Shown piece by piece: positions 1 through 7,420 of a stretch of 15,950 nucleotides of DNA. Origin of the DNA: Vulcanimicrobiia bacterium (GTDB lineage: Bacteria; Eremiobacterota; Eremiobacteria; Baltobacterales; Baltobacteraceae); assembly GCA_024281135.1 (NCBI GenBank), contig JAMXLG010000217.1, positions 1 through 15,950 of the forward strand, written 5' to 3'. Position numbers and translations under genes: made by a program. Each line of letters starts with the position of its first letter. Within the stretch, counting starts at the first letter, position 1. Under the pieces are notes generated by a model. The model did not search any database, was not told where the DNA came from, and saw only the letters and a list, made by a program, of their open reading frames with translations.

Positions 1-1
1 A

Positions 2-547
2 TGCGGGAAAAGCACGCTCCTCAATCTCGTCGGCTGCATCGATCTACCCGACGCCGGCGACGTCCGCATCGACGACGTGAGCACCTCTTCGCTCTCCGAC
101 GACGAACTGACGCGCCTGCGGCGCGACCGGATCGGCACGGTATTCCAATTCTTCAATCTGCTCCCGACGCTCACGCTCCGCGAAAACGTTGCGTTACCGC
201 TCGTATTGCAGAATCGAAACGGCAAGGAAGTCGAACAGCGCGTCAACGATGCGCTTGAAGCGGTGGGCATCATGGATCGTGCGGACGCACTTCCGGCGAA
301 TGTCTCGGGTGGCCAGCTACAGCGCGCGGCAATCGCGCGAGCGATCGTGCATGAACCGGCGATTCTGCTTGCCGACGAACCGACCGGCAATCTCGATTCA
401 CACAACGGCGATGTGGTGCTTTCGATTCTCGTCGAGCTCGCAAAGCGCGGACAGGCGATTCTCATCGCGACGCACAGCCCGGATGCTGCGGCGCGCGCGA
501 AACGGCAAATCCACATGCGCGACGGGCGCATTTCATCAGTGCAATGA
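2..547 (+). CDS. ABC transporter ATP-binding protein, LolD/MacB (AttE-like) family, 5' partial
   Basis: ATPase subunit of an FtsX-type ABC exporter; it hydrolyses ATP on the cytoplasmic face to drive the permease encoded next. The window begins inside the P-loop: the first codons read CGKSTLL, so about 40 N-terminal residues are missing. Also visible are the Q-loop region (GTVFQFFNLLP), the signature VSGGQLQRAAIARA, Walker B with ILLADEPTGNLD, and the switch histidine in IATHS. The EPTGNLD form and the short single-domain layout are typical of the LolD/MacB/FtsE group rather than importers. Its TGA stop overlaps the permease ATG as ATGA, so the two are translationally coupled. The following CrtC/AttH gene suggests the AttE role of an AttEFGH-like exporter, but the exported substrate cannot be read from sequence. 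Confidence 0.95.
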   Translation, partial: CGKSTLLNLVGCIDLPDAGDVRIDDVSTSSLSDDELTRLRRDRIGTVFQFFNLLPTLTLRENVALPLVLQNRNGKEVEQRVNDALEAVGIMDRADALPANVSGGQLQRAAIARAIVHEPAILLADEPTGNLDSHNGDVVLSILVELAKRGQAILIATHSPDAAARAKRQIHMRDGRISSVQ

Positions 548-3114
548 ACGCGGCGTCGCTGCTCTTTCGTGCGCTCGTCTCCGGCTATGCTCGCGCGCAC
601 GCGCTTCGCTCGGTCGTGACTCTCTTTGCGGTTGCGCTTGGCGTCGCGAGCGCGTATGCGATCGAGCTCGCGAATTCGACGGCGATTGCGTCGTTCTCCA
701 CGAGCGTGAACGTCATTGCGAACCGCGTGAACGTTCAGGTCGTCAGCACGGGCGAGGGTTTTGACGAACGCGCGTTGCTCGCGGTGCAACGGACGCTCGG
801 CGTCAATGCGGCGAGTCCGGTCGTAAACGGTGATCTCGTCGTCGGCGTTCCCGCATCGAACTCGCTCGGCGGTGAAATCGTTCGTGTACTCGGTATCGAT
901 ATAACGCGCGGAACGGTGCCGCCGGGCGTCCGCGACGCGGAATCGGCCGCTCCGGCCTTCGATCTTCATCGGTTCATCGACGGCGGCGGCGTGTTCGTCA
1001 GCGATCGCATTGCGCGAACGTACCACACAAAGACTGGTGGTCTGCTTCGCGGATACGCGGGTGCAACGCCGGTCGTGCTTCACGTGATGGCCGTGATTCC
1101 ACCGCGCACGGTAGGCGTCGACTCGAGCGTTGCCTTCACGGACATCGCGACCGCTCAGCGTGTGTTTGCTTCGATCGGGAAGCTGGATCGCATTGATGTC
1201 GAGGCGGAACCTTCGCGTATAACTCAGGTAGCTGCTGCGCTTCAACGCGTCGTACCGCCCGGTGCTCGCGTGCTTACACCAAAGACGCGCCTTGGCGAAA
1301 TTCAACGAATGCTTGCGAGCTTCACGATGAATTTGTCGGCACTTGCCGATGTCGCGCTGCTCGTCGGCATGTACCTTATTTACAACGCCGTCGCCATCTC
1401 CGTCGTGCAACGCGCATCCGAGATCGGAACGTTACGCGCGCTTGGGGCGCGGCGGGCTCAGATCTTTTGGTCGTTCGTCGGCGAAGGCGCACTCTACGGC
1501 ATTGTTGGTTCGGTGCTCGGTTTAGTGCTTGGATGGTTCCTCGCGCGCTTTTCGCTTGCAGCCGTTGAGCAGACCGTTTCTGCACTGTACGTCGGAACGC
1601 ACGCCGATGCAGTCGTGTGGAGTTGGCGCGACACGCTGGAATCTTTTGCGCTCGGAACGTTGCTGTCGATGGCGGCCGCCGCTATTCCGGCCGCGGGCGC
1701 AGCGGCGATAGCGCCGGCGCGCATCATGCGCAACACGGGTGCGGCCGAACGAAGGATCACCGGATTCACGCGAGCGACGGCACTCATCGGTGCGGGGCTT
1801 CTCGTGCTCGCAGCAGGCTTTGCGCGCCTGCCGGCGATTGGGGACGGAATCCCGCTCTTTGGATATGTCGCGGGCATTTTGGCGATTGCTGGCGTTTCGT
1901 TTGAGGCGCCGCTTGCGATTGCTGTATTGACGCATCCGATCCAAGCGCTTGCGCGGAAAGCTCCGGCGATTCTCGCAGCGGCGTTTCTTCGTGCTTCGCC
2001 GCGCCGCATTGCCGTCGCCGTCGCGTCGTTGACCGTCGCGGTCGCGATGATGATCGCTATTGCGGTCCTCGTCGATTCGTTCCGCAGCACCGTCGTCGCT
2101 TGGACGAATGACACGCTGAGCGCCGATCTGTACATCGGTTCACCGGGAGGCGCCGACACAACGTTGCGCGGTGCGTTTCCACCGGACGCCGTCGCAACGG
2201 TCGCGCGGCTGTCGGGAGTTGCAGCCGTCGATACGTTTCGCGGGCTCGACGTTCCATTCGAGGGGAGGTTCGCGCAACTCGGCGCCACGAATTTTGCATC
2301 GGTCGTCGATCGAAACAAACTGCGTTTTCTCGGGAACGTCGATCGCCATGCGATCGCGCACGAACTGCAGACCGGGAACACGGCAGTCATTAGCGTGCCG
2401 TTCGCAACGCACTTTGGTTTGGCGCCCGGTGGTTCTTTCACGATCCCCACGCCGTCGGGCCTTACGACGTTTCATATCATCGGCGAGTACAACGACTACT
2501 CGACGAGCGGGGGCACGTTCTTCATCGATGAATCGACGTTTCGACGTTTGTTTCACGATGTGAACGTGGACTCGATGGGCGTCTACCTTCAGCCCGGCGC
2601 AAGTGCGCCTCGGGTGCGAACCGAGGTCGAGCGCGCGCTGCTTCCGATGCGAATTAGCATCAATTCGAATACCGAATTGCGAGCCTATGCGCTTTCCGTG
2701 TTCGATCGTACGTTTGCGATCACCAATGCGCTCTACGGCGTCAGCATCGTCATCGCGGTACTCGGAGTCGTCAGCACGCTCTTTGCGCTCGTACTCGAAC
2801 GCCGCATCGACATCGCTCTTCTGCGATACGTTGGATTGACGCGTGCTGCCGTTCAGCGAGTCGTGTTTCTGCAGGCGCTAGCGGTCGGGGTGGTTTCGGG
2901 GGTACTCGGGATTCTGCTCGGCATCATCCTCGCGGCCGATCTGATCTACGTCATCAATCGCCAAAGCTTCGGATGGCTGATCGAGTGGCAGACTCCCGGA
3001 CTCTTTTACGCGGAGGCCTTTGCGATGGTCGTGCTTGCAGCGGTGATCGCCGCGATCTATCCGGCACGCCTCGCAGCCGCCATCAAGACGTCGGAGGTGC
3101 TGCGTGTTGAGTAG
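544..3114 (+). CDS. ABC transporter permease with two FtsX domains (AttF/AttG-like fusion)
   Basis: Inner-membrane permease of 856 residues, partner of the upstream ATPase. An N-terminal membrane helix (about residues 18-38) is followed by a periplasmic MacB_PCD-like region. A first FtsX domain (about 265-400) contains ASEIGTLRALGARRAQI, the coupling motif that contacts the ATPase. Central membrane helices lie at about 410-465 and 490-512, then a second periplasmic region, then a second FtsX domain (about 725-850) with ERRIDIALLRYVGLTRAAV and the closing YPARLAAAIKTSEVLRVE. One chain thus supplies both halves of the membrane channel, as in large DevC/YbbP-type permeases, whereas AttF and AttG are separate genes in some bacteria. 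The start is the ATG inside the ATGA overlap with the ATPase gene. Its end overlaps the following gene by 11 bases. Confidence 0.95.
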   Translation: MNAASLLFRALVSGYARAHALRSVVTLFAVALGVASAYAIELANSTAIASFSTSVNVIANRVNVQVVSTGEGFDERALLAVQRTLGVNAASPVVNGDLVVGVPASNSLGGEIVRVLGIDITRGTVPPGVRDAESAAPAFDLHRFIDGGGVFVSDRIARTYHTKTGGLLRGYAGATPVVLHVMAVIPPRTVGVDSSVAFTDIATAQRVFASIGKLDRIDVEAEPSRITQVAAALQRVVPPGARVLTPKTRLGEIQRMLASFTMNLSALADVALLVGMYLIYNAVAISVVQRASEIGTLRALGARRAQIFWSFVGEGALYGIVGSVLGLVLGWFLARFSLAAVEQTVSALYVGTHADAVVWSWRDTLESFALGTLLSMAAAAIPAAGAAAIAPARIMRNTGAAERRITGFTRATALIGAGLLVLAAGFARLPAIGDGIPLFGYVAGILAIAGVSFEAPLAIAVLTHPIQALARKAPAILAAAFLRASPRRIAVAVASLTVAVAMMIAIAVLVDSFRSTVVAWTNDTLSADLYIGSPGGADTTLRGAFPPDAVATVARLSGVAAVDTFRGLDVPFEGRFAQLGATNFASVVDRNKLRFLGNVDRHAIAHELQTGNTAVISVPFATHFGLAPGGSFTIPTPSGLTTFHIIGEYNDYSTSGGTFFIDESTFRRLFHDVNVDSMGVYLQPGASAPRVRTEVERALLPMRISINSNTELRAYALSVFDRTFAITNALYGVSIVIAVLGVVSTLFALVLERRIDIALLRYVGLTRAAVQRVVFLQALAVGVVSGVLGILLGIILAADLIYVINRQSFGWLIEWQTPGLFYAEAFAMVVLAAVIAAIYPARLAAAIKTSEVLRVE

Positions 3115-4156
3115 AATCCTCGCCGCATTCCTGATCGCGCTCTCGCCGTACACGTATCATTTTCCGCGCGATCATTTTGCGCACGACGGCTACCGGACGG
3201 AGTGGTGGTATTTCACGGGCCACCTACGCTCTGCGAACGGCGCGCGTTTCGGATATGAGTTGACGTTTTTCAGGATCGGGCTCGAGCCTCGCGCGTCCGC
3301 TTGGAAGCAAAATCAGAGCAAATGGTACGCGTATCAACTCTATCCTGCGCATTTCGCAATCACCGATGAAACCAACGGCACCTTCGTTTATTCGGAGACG
3401 CTTGCTCGCGATGCACTGCGACAAGGCTTCGCGTCCGACTCGCAGTTCGATGTGGGGGCCAACGGCTGGACGTTAACGGGAACGAACGCCGAGCGACCGA
3501 TCATGCACCTTTCCGCGTCGCACGGCGCAGAAGCGCTCGATTTGCAGCTCTCATCAGTGAAACCGCCCGCAATTCACGGTATCGGCGGTATTTCACGCAA
3601 AGGCTCGTGTGCGTCGTGTGCATCGCACTATTACTCCTTTACGCGTCTTACGACGCGCGGAACGCTTAAACGCGGCGGCGTTCGCTATGCCGTCGACGGC
3701 ATCTCCTGGATGGACCACGAGTACGGCTCGGACGAATTGCAGCCGAACCAATCCGGATGGGACTGGTTCTCGATTCAGCTCGACGACAACCGCGAAGTCA
3801 TGCTCTATCGTCTGCGTCAAACCGATGGACGCACGACGCTTCAGTCCTCAGGAAGTCTCATCGCGCGCAGCGGTGCAACGACGTATCTCCCGCTCTCGGC
3901 GTTTTCAATTGAGTCGACGGCGACGTGGGTGAGTCCGCATACCGCCGCGCGTTATCCGAGCGCGTGGCGTCTCCGTGTCCGCGGCGTCGGCGAGGAACTC
4001 GAACTCGATCCGGTGATCCCAGATCAAGAACTCGTCGATGCGACGGGGACGACGTATTGGGAAGGAGCGGTAGACGTTCGCGATGCGAAGACGCGAGCGC
4101 GCTTAGGGGTCGGATACGTCGAGCTAACCGGCTATGCGTCGGCGCTTCGTTTATGA
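3104..4156 (+). CDS. Secreted CrtC/AttH-type lipocalin-like protein
   Basis: 350-residue protein of the hydroxyneurosporene synthase (CrtC)/AttH fold, two tandem lipocalin-like barrels. Hallmarks are EWWYFTGHL near residues 33-41, SWMDHEYGSDEL followed by GWDWFSIQLDDNREVMLY, and the C-terminal YWEGAVDV...GVGYVELTGYA block. A short hydrophobic N-terminus (LAAFLIALS) looks like a signal peptide, so the protein is probably periplasmic or surface-exposed. The GTG start at 3104 lies inside the permease gene (11-base overlap); a TTG one codon later is the alternative. In AttEFGH-type loci the equivalent gene follows the exporter ATPase and permeases, and the same order here implies it handles or chaperones the exported hydrophobic substrate. 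Carotenoid hydratase activity is unlikely because no carotenoid genes are nearby. Its stop overlaps the convergent methyltransferase stop region by 6 bases. Confidence 0.88.
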   Translation: MLSRILAAFLIALSPYTYHFPRDHFAHDGYRTEWWYFTGHLRSANGARFGYELTFFRIGLEPRASAWKQNQSKWYAYQLYPAHFAITDETNGTFVYSETLARDALRQGFASDSQFDVGANGWTLTGTNAERPIMHLSASHGAEALDLQLSSVKPPAIHGIGGISRKGSCASCASHYYSFTRLTTRGTLKRGGVRYAVDGISWMDHEYGSDELQPNQSGWDWFSIQLDDNREVMLYRLRQTDGRTTLQSSGSLIARSGATTYLPLSAFSIESTATWVSPHTAARYPSAWRLRVRGVGEELELDPVIPDQELVDATGTTYWEGAVDVRDAKTRARLGVGYVELTGYASALRL

Positions 4157-4987
4157 TCGAAATCGAAGAGCGAAGATCGTTTTCGGACGGGCAACGATGA
4201 CGTCGGCGTCATCGAGACGCATGTTCGATGCATCGTCCGGACGCATAGCGACGATCGTCATCGGCGCGGTCGCAGCCGGCGGCATCGCATAACGCGCATC
4301 CCGGTTCGGGAAAAACAACTCGCTCGCGCGCCGCTCGTCGGTGTCGCCGCGTATCCCAAGAAACGCGCATGCGTGCGAATCGATGCCGCGAAGGAGCGCG
4401 CCTTCGCGCACGAATGCGATTGCACGTTCGCCGCCGTACCCGATATCGAGCGGAACGACGAGCCGGCCGCCGTCGTTCAAGAGCCGCCACCAATCCTGAT
4501 CGATATCGACGGCACGAGCAGTAACGACGATACGATCGAATCGCGTCTCGATGTGCATCAGCTCGTGTGCGGGACGAACGTCGACGTTGAGATATCCCAG
4601 ATCGCACAAGCGCCGTTGCGCAAGTTCGAGCAAATCTGCCTCGATCTCGAGCGTGGTCACACTCCCCTCTGGGCGGACAAGACGGGATAGAAGCGCAGCG
4701 TTATACCCGCTCCCGGTTCCGATTTCGAGAATCGCGGCGCCATTGCGCACGTCGAGCATCTGCAGCATCTGCACGATCATGCTCGGTTGCGAGATCGACG
4801 AAATGACGGTGCCTTCGCGCTCTTTGATTGCGAGCGCCCGGTCTTCATAAGCGTCCTCGATCCCGACGGCTGGGATGAAGCGGTGCCGCGGAACGTCGAG
4901 CAACGCCCTTCGCACGTGCTCGTCGAAGAGCATGCCGCTGCGGTCCAAGCGGTCGACGAGCCGTTCGCGCAATTGAAGATCGTTCAC
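4151..4987 (-). CDS. pcm: Protein-L-isoaspartate O-methyltransferase-like protein with C-terminal extension
   Basis: SAM-dependent methyltransferase of the PCMT family, which repairs isoaspartyl residues in aged proteins. It shows SSISQPSMIVQMLQML, motif I as ILEIGTGSGYNAALL, and the later RFDRIVVTARAV and LNDGGRLVVPL strands. The frame is open up to an ATG at 5113, but I chose the GTG at 4987: it has a GGGGG-containing Shine-Dalgarno-like stretch 5-10 bases upstream, gives the usual PCMT N-terminus (NDLQLRERLVDRL), and leaves the divergent 81-codon gene at 5040 free. The resulting 278 residues exceed the usual length of about 210. The last 80 or so residues, after the VVPL strand, are weakly conserved to my eye. 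The usual catalytic motif between the strands is partly altered, so the exact substrate is uncertain. It stands alone in orientation, tail-to-tail with the exporter operon. Confidence 0.85.
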   Translation of the reverse strand: MNDLQLRERLVDRLDRSGMLFDEHVRRALLDVPRHRFIPAVGIEDAYEDRALAIKEREGTVISSISQPSMIVQMLQMLDVRNGAAILEIGTGSGYNAALLSRLVRPEGSVTTLEIEADLLELAQRRLCDLGYLNVDVRPAHELMHIETRFDRIVVTARAVDIDQDWWRLLNDGGRLVVPLDIGYGGERAIAFVREGALLRGIDSHACAFLGIRGDTDERRASELFFPNRDARYAMPPAATAPMTIVAMRPDDASNMRLDDADVIVARPKTIFALRFRS

Positions 4988-5039
4988 CGAAAACCCCCGG
5001 AGGTCAGGCTTCGCGCCCCTGCGAAGATCAACTCCCCGT

Positions 5040-5285
5040 ATGGAAACAACGATTTCGCCGGAGGGCTTGTCCGGCTTTTTCGCCTGGGCACCGCTCGTTC
5101 TCGGCGTCGTCATTTACGCGATCGTCTGGGTTTCGAAGCGCAGCGAGGGGCACGATAATTCTGCCGTCTCGATCGGTCAGACGTTTGCTTGTGCGAATTG
5201 TGGCCGTCGCGGCGTACGCGAACACATGGTTCCGCAAACGCATTCCGGCGCAATCTCGTACTACTGCGCGCACTGCGCAAAATAA
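5040..5285 (+). CDS. Small membrane-anchored zinc-ribbon protein, hypothetical
   Basis: 81-residue protein that I do not recognise as a named family. A single membrane helix lies at about residues 14-32 (WAPLVLGVVIYAIVWV), followed by a charged linker and a C-terminal zinc-ribbon-like domain with two CxxC pairs, CANC at 51-54 and CAHC at 76-79. The knuckles sit 21 residues apart, as in many zinc ribbons. The short N-terminus and the basic SKR after the helix suggest the ribbon is cytoplasmic. No good Shine-Dalgarno is visible before the ATG. Support comes from the clean domain layout, the intact frame, and a strong terminator starting immediately after the stop. It is divergent from the methyltransferase gene, sharing a 52-base upstream gap with it. 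Confidence 0.7.
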   Translation: METTISPEGLSGFFAWAPLVLGVVIYAIVWVSKRSEGHDNSAVSIGQTFACANCGRRGVREHMVPQTHSGAISYYCAHCAK

Positions 5286-5312
5286 AAAAAGCCGCTCGTT
5301 CGAGCGGCTTTT
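5286..5312. terminator. Bidirectional intrinsic terminator
   Basis: A perfect inverted repeat, GCCGCTCG (5291-5298) and CGAGCGGC (5301-5308), is flanked by an A-run before it and TTTT after it. It serves the zinc-ribbon gene on the plus strand (starting just after its stop) and the aldolase-nifU operon on the minus strand, where the U-run is longer. Confidence 0.9.
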
Positions 5313-5318
5313 GTAGTT

Positions 5319-5543
5319 TCAGACTTGTAGCACTTGCTTGACTTCGGGGACGTCGGCGGTAACGACGGCTTCGATTGCGCCTTTGAGCGTCATCGTCGAA
5401 GCTGGACATCCACCGCACGCACCCAACATTTGCACGTACGCTGTTTCGTCCTCGACTTTGATCAACCAGACCTCGCCGCCGTCGGCTTGTATTCCGGGTC
5501 GTACCTTGTCGAGCGCCGCGTTGACGCGCTCTTCGACCGTCAA
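5319..5543 (-). CDS. NifU-like (Nfu) domain iron-sulfur cluster scaffold/carrier
   Basis: 74-residue protein made only of the NifU C-terminal (Nfu) domain, which binds and delivers Fe-S clusters through a CxxC pair at a dimer interface. Visible are VRPGIQADGG, then GACGGCPAS with Cys43 and Cys46, then TLKGAIEAVV. This is the stand-alone short form found in many bacteria and not NfuA, which carries an additional degenerate A-type domain. The start codon is TTG at 5543, supported by the strong AGGAGG ribosome site at 5550-5555, which is read from the last codons of the aldolase gene. There is one base between the aldolase stop and this start, so the two are translationally coupled. No other Fe-S assembly gene is in the window. 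Confidence 0.93.
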   Translation of the reverse strand: MTVEERVNAALDKVRPGIQADGGEVWLIKVEDETAYVQMLGACGGCPASTMTLKGAIEAVVTADVPEVKQVLQV

Positions 5544-5544
5544 A

Positions 5545-6471
5545 TTACTCCTCCTGACCGTAGCCCTTCATCACGTCGTGCATCCGCGACGACATTTCAA
5601 GCGCACTGTCCCATTTGCGCTGCCACATGTTGCGGCCGAAAATGAGACCGACGCAGCCGGCTTCCATTGCGGCACGCGCCTTTTGAATTGTCGCGTCGTC
5701 GCCCATCTTGCTGCCGCCGGAAACGAGCACGAGTGTGCGCCCGGCCGATTTGACGACCTTCCGCAAACCTTCGACGTCCGTATATTCGAGCGTGTTGTAG
5801 GGTTTCGGAAGCACTGACGCTTTCTCAGACTCCCACTTCGGCTCGTTGAGTTTCACAATGTCGCATCCGATTTCGCAAGCGACGCGCGCCGCGTAATCCA
5901 CAGCGTACAAAGAATCGATTCCGCCTTTTGCCTTAATAGCAGCGCCGCGCGGATACGCCCAGATCACGAGCGGCATGCCGTAGCGCTCGCACTCGCGACG
6001 CACGTCGTTCGCCTGCGCGATATCGACGTCTTGAGCCGGGCTTCCGACGTAAAGCGTATAGCCGACAGCGTCAGCGCCTAGGCGAACGGCATCTTCAACG
6101 GACGACGTGAGCGGGCTGAATGCGTCATCGTCGCTCGGAATGTTCGTTTTGCCGTTGATCTTTAAAAGGAGCGGCACGCGGCCCGCGTACTGCTTCTGAT
6201 ACTTCTCCGCGAGCCCAACGTGTAGCGCGATCCCGGAGAAATTCCCCTCGACCGCGAGCCGGTAGATCCAATCGGTATCGATCGAGTCGGGGTTGTCGAA
6301 AAAGTCGACAGGCCCGTGCTCGAGTCCCTGATCGATCGGCAGCATCATCAGCGTGCCGTTTCCCGGCCCGTGCTCGTACATCAATCGGTGCAAACGCGTA
6401 CGTTTGCCGATGGAAAGATTCATCTGATCGAACGTCGGGCGCCGGACGGCGGCTGTCAATGTTGTGCTCAT
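5545..6471 (-). CDS. fbaB: Class I fructose-bisphosphate aldolase, FbaB/DhnA family
   Basis: Schiff-base aldolase of the archaeal-type DhnA family, interconverting fructose 1,6-bisphosphate with dihydroxyacetone phosphate and glyceraldehyde 3-phosphate in central carbon metabolism. Recognisable blocks are LMMLPIDQGLEHG near the N-terminus, VPLLLKING, GADAVGYTLYVGS, PLVIWAYPRG, CDIVKLNEPKW (the likely Schiff-base lysine block, as DIVK in E. coli FbaB), and the phosphate-binding VSGGSK...GLIFGRNMWQRK. From the ATG at 6471 it is 308 residues. The frame stays open upstream to 6942, but that part is antisense to the neighbouring dehydrogenase and unlike the family. A second possible start is the ATG at 6423, giving 292 residues. 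It is operonic with the Nfu-domain gene. A related aldolase with another substrate (LsrF-like) is less likely given the IDQGLEHG block. Confidence 0.9.
   Translation of the reverse strand: MSTTLTAAVRRPTFDQMNLSIGKRTRLHRLMYEHGPGNGTLMMLPIDQGLEHGPVDFFDNPDSIDTDWIYRLAVEGNFSGIALHVGLAEKYQKQYAGRVPLLLKINGKTNIPSDDDAFSPLTSSVEDAVRLGADAVGYTLYVGSPAQDVDIAQANDVRRECERYGMPLVIWAYPRGAAIKAKGGIDSLYAVDYAARVACEIGCDIVKLNEPKWESEKASVLPKPYNTLEYTDVEGLRKVVKSAGRTLVLVSGGSKMGDDATIQKARAAMEAGCVGLIFGRNMWQRKWDSALEMSSRMHDVMKGYGQEE
5548..5555 (-). promoter_or_regulatory. Shine-Dalgarno deciding a TTG start
   Basis: AGGAGGAG on the minus strand, 4 bases before TTG at 5543. It overlaps the final Glu-Glu-stop codons of the aldolase gene and fixes the nifU-domain start on a non-ATG codon. 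Confidence 0.75.
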
Positions 6472-6506
6472 GACCCGGCCGCTTCGGCCAGGACCGTGGC
6501 CGCGCC

Positions 6507-6514
6507 TGTATAAA
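6507..6514 (+). promoter_or_regulatory. Candidate -10 element (TGTATAAA) in the 52-bp divergent gap
   Basis: TGTATAAA is the only AT-rich spot between the divergent aldolase and dehydrogenase starts. On the plus strand it would place transcription within a few bases of the GTG at 6524. Its complement TTTATA could act as the -10 for the aldolase about 38 bases upstream of its ATG. No convincing -35 is seen. Confidence 0.4.
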
Positions 6515-6523
6515 GTCCGGGCC

Positions 6524-7420
6524 GTGACTGCTACCCCAAAACTGGGTTTCATTGGACTCGGCGCAATGGGCGAACCGATGGCGGCATCGCTCCTTCGCGC
6601 CGGTTTTTCTGTAAACGTAACACCGCACCGACAGCGCGAATCGCTCGAGCGCTTGGTGAAAGCCGGTGCAGTAGAAGCAGCCGATCCAGCTGCCGTCGCA
6701 GCGGCAAGCGACGTGGTGATTCTGTGCGTGCCCGACGCTCCGCAAGTCGAGGAATCCCTCTTCGGCTCACGTGGCGCCGAGAACGGGCTACGCGACGGAT
6801 CCGTTGTCATCGATATGTCGACGATCTCGCCGATCGCATCCAAGGCGTTTGCCGAGCGGCTGCGCGAACGCGGCGTCGACTTCGTCGATGCGCCGGTGAG
6901 CGGCGGACCGACGCGCGCAAAGGAAGGCACGCTCACGATCATGGTCGGGGCAGAGCCCCGTACGTACGAGCGGGTGGAATCCGTCCTACGTGCAATGGGG
7001 ACGCCTTACCATCTCGGCGGCGTCGGCATGGGCGAGACCGTGAAACTCGTAAATCAGATCATTATTGCGAGCGTCATGGTCGCGAACGCTGAAGCGTTGG
7101 TCTTTGCACGGCGTGCGGGGGCCGACCTGGACGCTGTTCGAAAAGTTATCGCAACGGCGACGGGATCAAACTACGTTCTAGACCAATGGCTACCCAAGAC
7201 CTGGTTTGCCGGGAGCTTCGAAGGCGGCTTCGCTATGGACCTGCTGCGGAAAGACGTGGCTGCCGCGCTGGATGCGGCGCGGGCAATGGGTTTTGCGATG
7301 CCGGCGACGGGACTCGCCTATCAACTTTACACCGCTCGGTCGGCAGAAGGAGACGGCGCGCTCGACTACAGCGCGATCGCCAAGTTTTATGAACGGATCG
7401 CTGGAGACGAAGCCCTCTAG
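6524..7420 (+). CDS. NAD(P)-dependent beta-hydroxyacid dehydrogenase (3-hydroxyisobutyrate dehydrogenase / tartronate semialdehyde reductase family)
   Basis: 298-residue oxidoreductase of the 6-phosphogluconate dehydrogenase-like superfamily. The N-terminal Rossmann motif is GFIGLGAMGEPMA (residues 8-20), the substrate loop is DAPVSGGPTRAKEGTLTIM, and the catalytic lysine is Lys174 in GMGETVKLVNQ. These mark the beta-hydroxyacid dehydrogenases (GarR/GlxR, MmsB, glyoxylate/succinic semialdehyde reductases), but the substrate cannot be assigned from sequence. The open frame extends to 6464, overlapping the aldolase start; the GTG at 6524 is preferred because it yields the normal family N-terminus. 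No Shine-Dalgarno precedes it, and a TATAAA lies just upstream, so it may be translated from a leaderless mRNA. Its 3' end overlaps the response-regulator start by 32 bases. Confidence 0.9.
   Translation: MTATPKLGFIGLGAMGEPMAASLLRAGFSVNVTPHRQRESLERLVKAGAVEAADPAAVAAASDVVILCVPDAPQVEESLFGSRGAENGLRDGSVVIDMSTISPIASKAFAERLRERGVDFVDAPVSGGPTRAKEGTLTIMVGAEPRTYERVESVLRAMGTPYHLGGVGMGETVKLVNQIIIASVMVANAEALVFARRAGADLDAVRKVIATATGSNYVLDQWLPKTWFAGSFEGGFAMDLLRKDVAAALDAARAMGFAMPATGLAYQLYTARSAEGDGALDYSAIAKFYERIAGDEAL

Noticed and set aside
1494..2450. 318-codon minus-strand open frame
   Set aside because: It is antisense to the FtsX permease, with low-complexity Ala/Thr/Arg composition and no recognisable domain. 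Long antisense frames are expected in GC-rich genes.
4988..5113. N-terminal extension of the methyltransferase to ATG 5113
   Set aside because: It is Lys/Pro/Arg-rich without family similarity, and overlaps the divergent membrane protein; GTG 4987 has a better ribosome site.
6477..6489. GGCCG-CTT-CGGCC hairpin before the aldolase start
   Set aside because: A 5-bp GC dyad in a GC-rich gap is easily chance and has no U-run or obvious regulatory geometry.
6472..6942. 157-codon N-terminal extension of the aldolase frame
   Set aside because: The extension is antisense to the dehydrogenase Rossmann domain and unlike any FbaB N-terminus; the family sequence begins after 6471.
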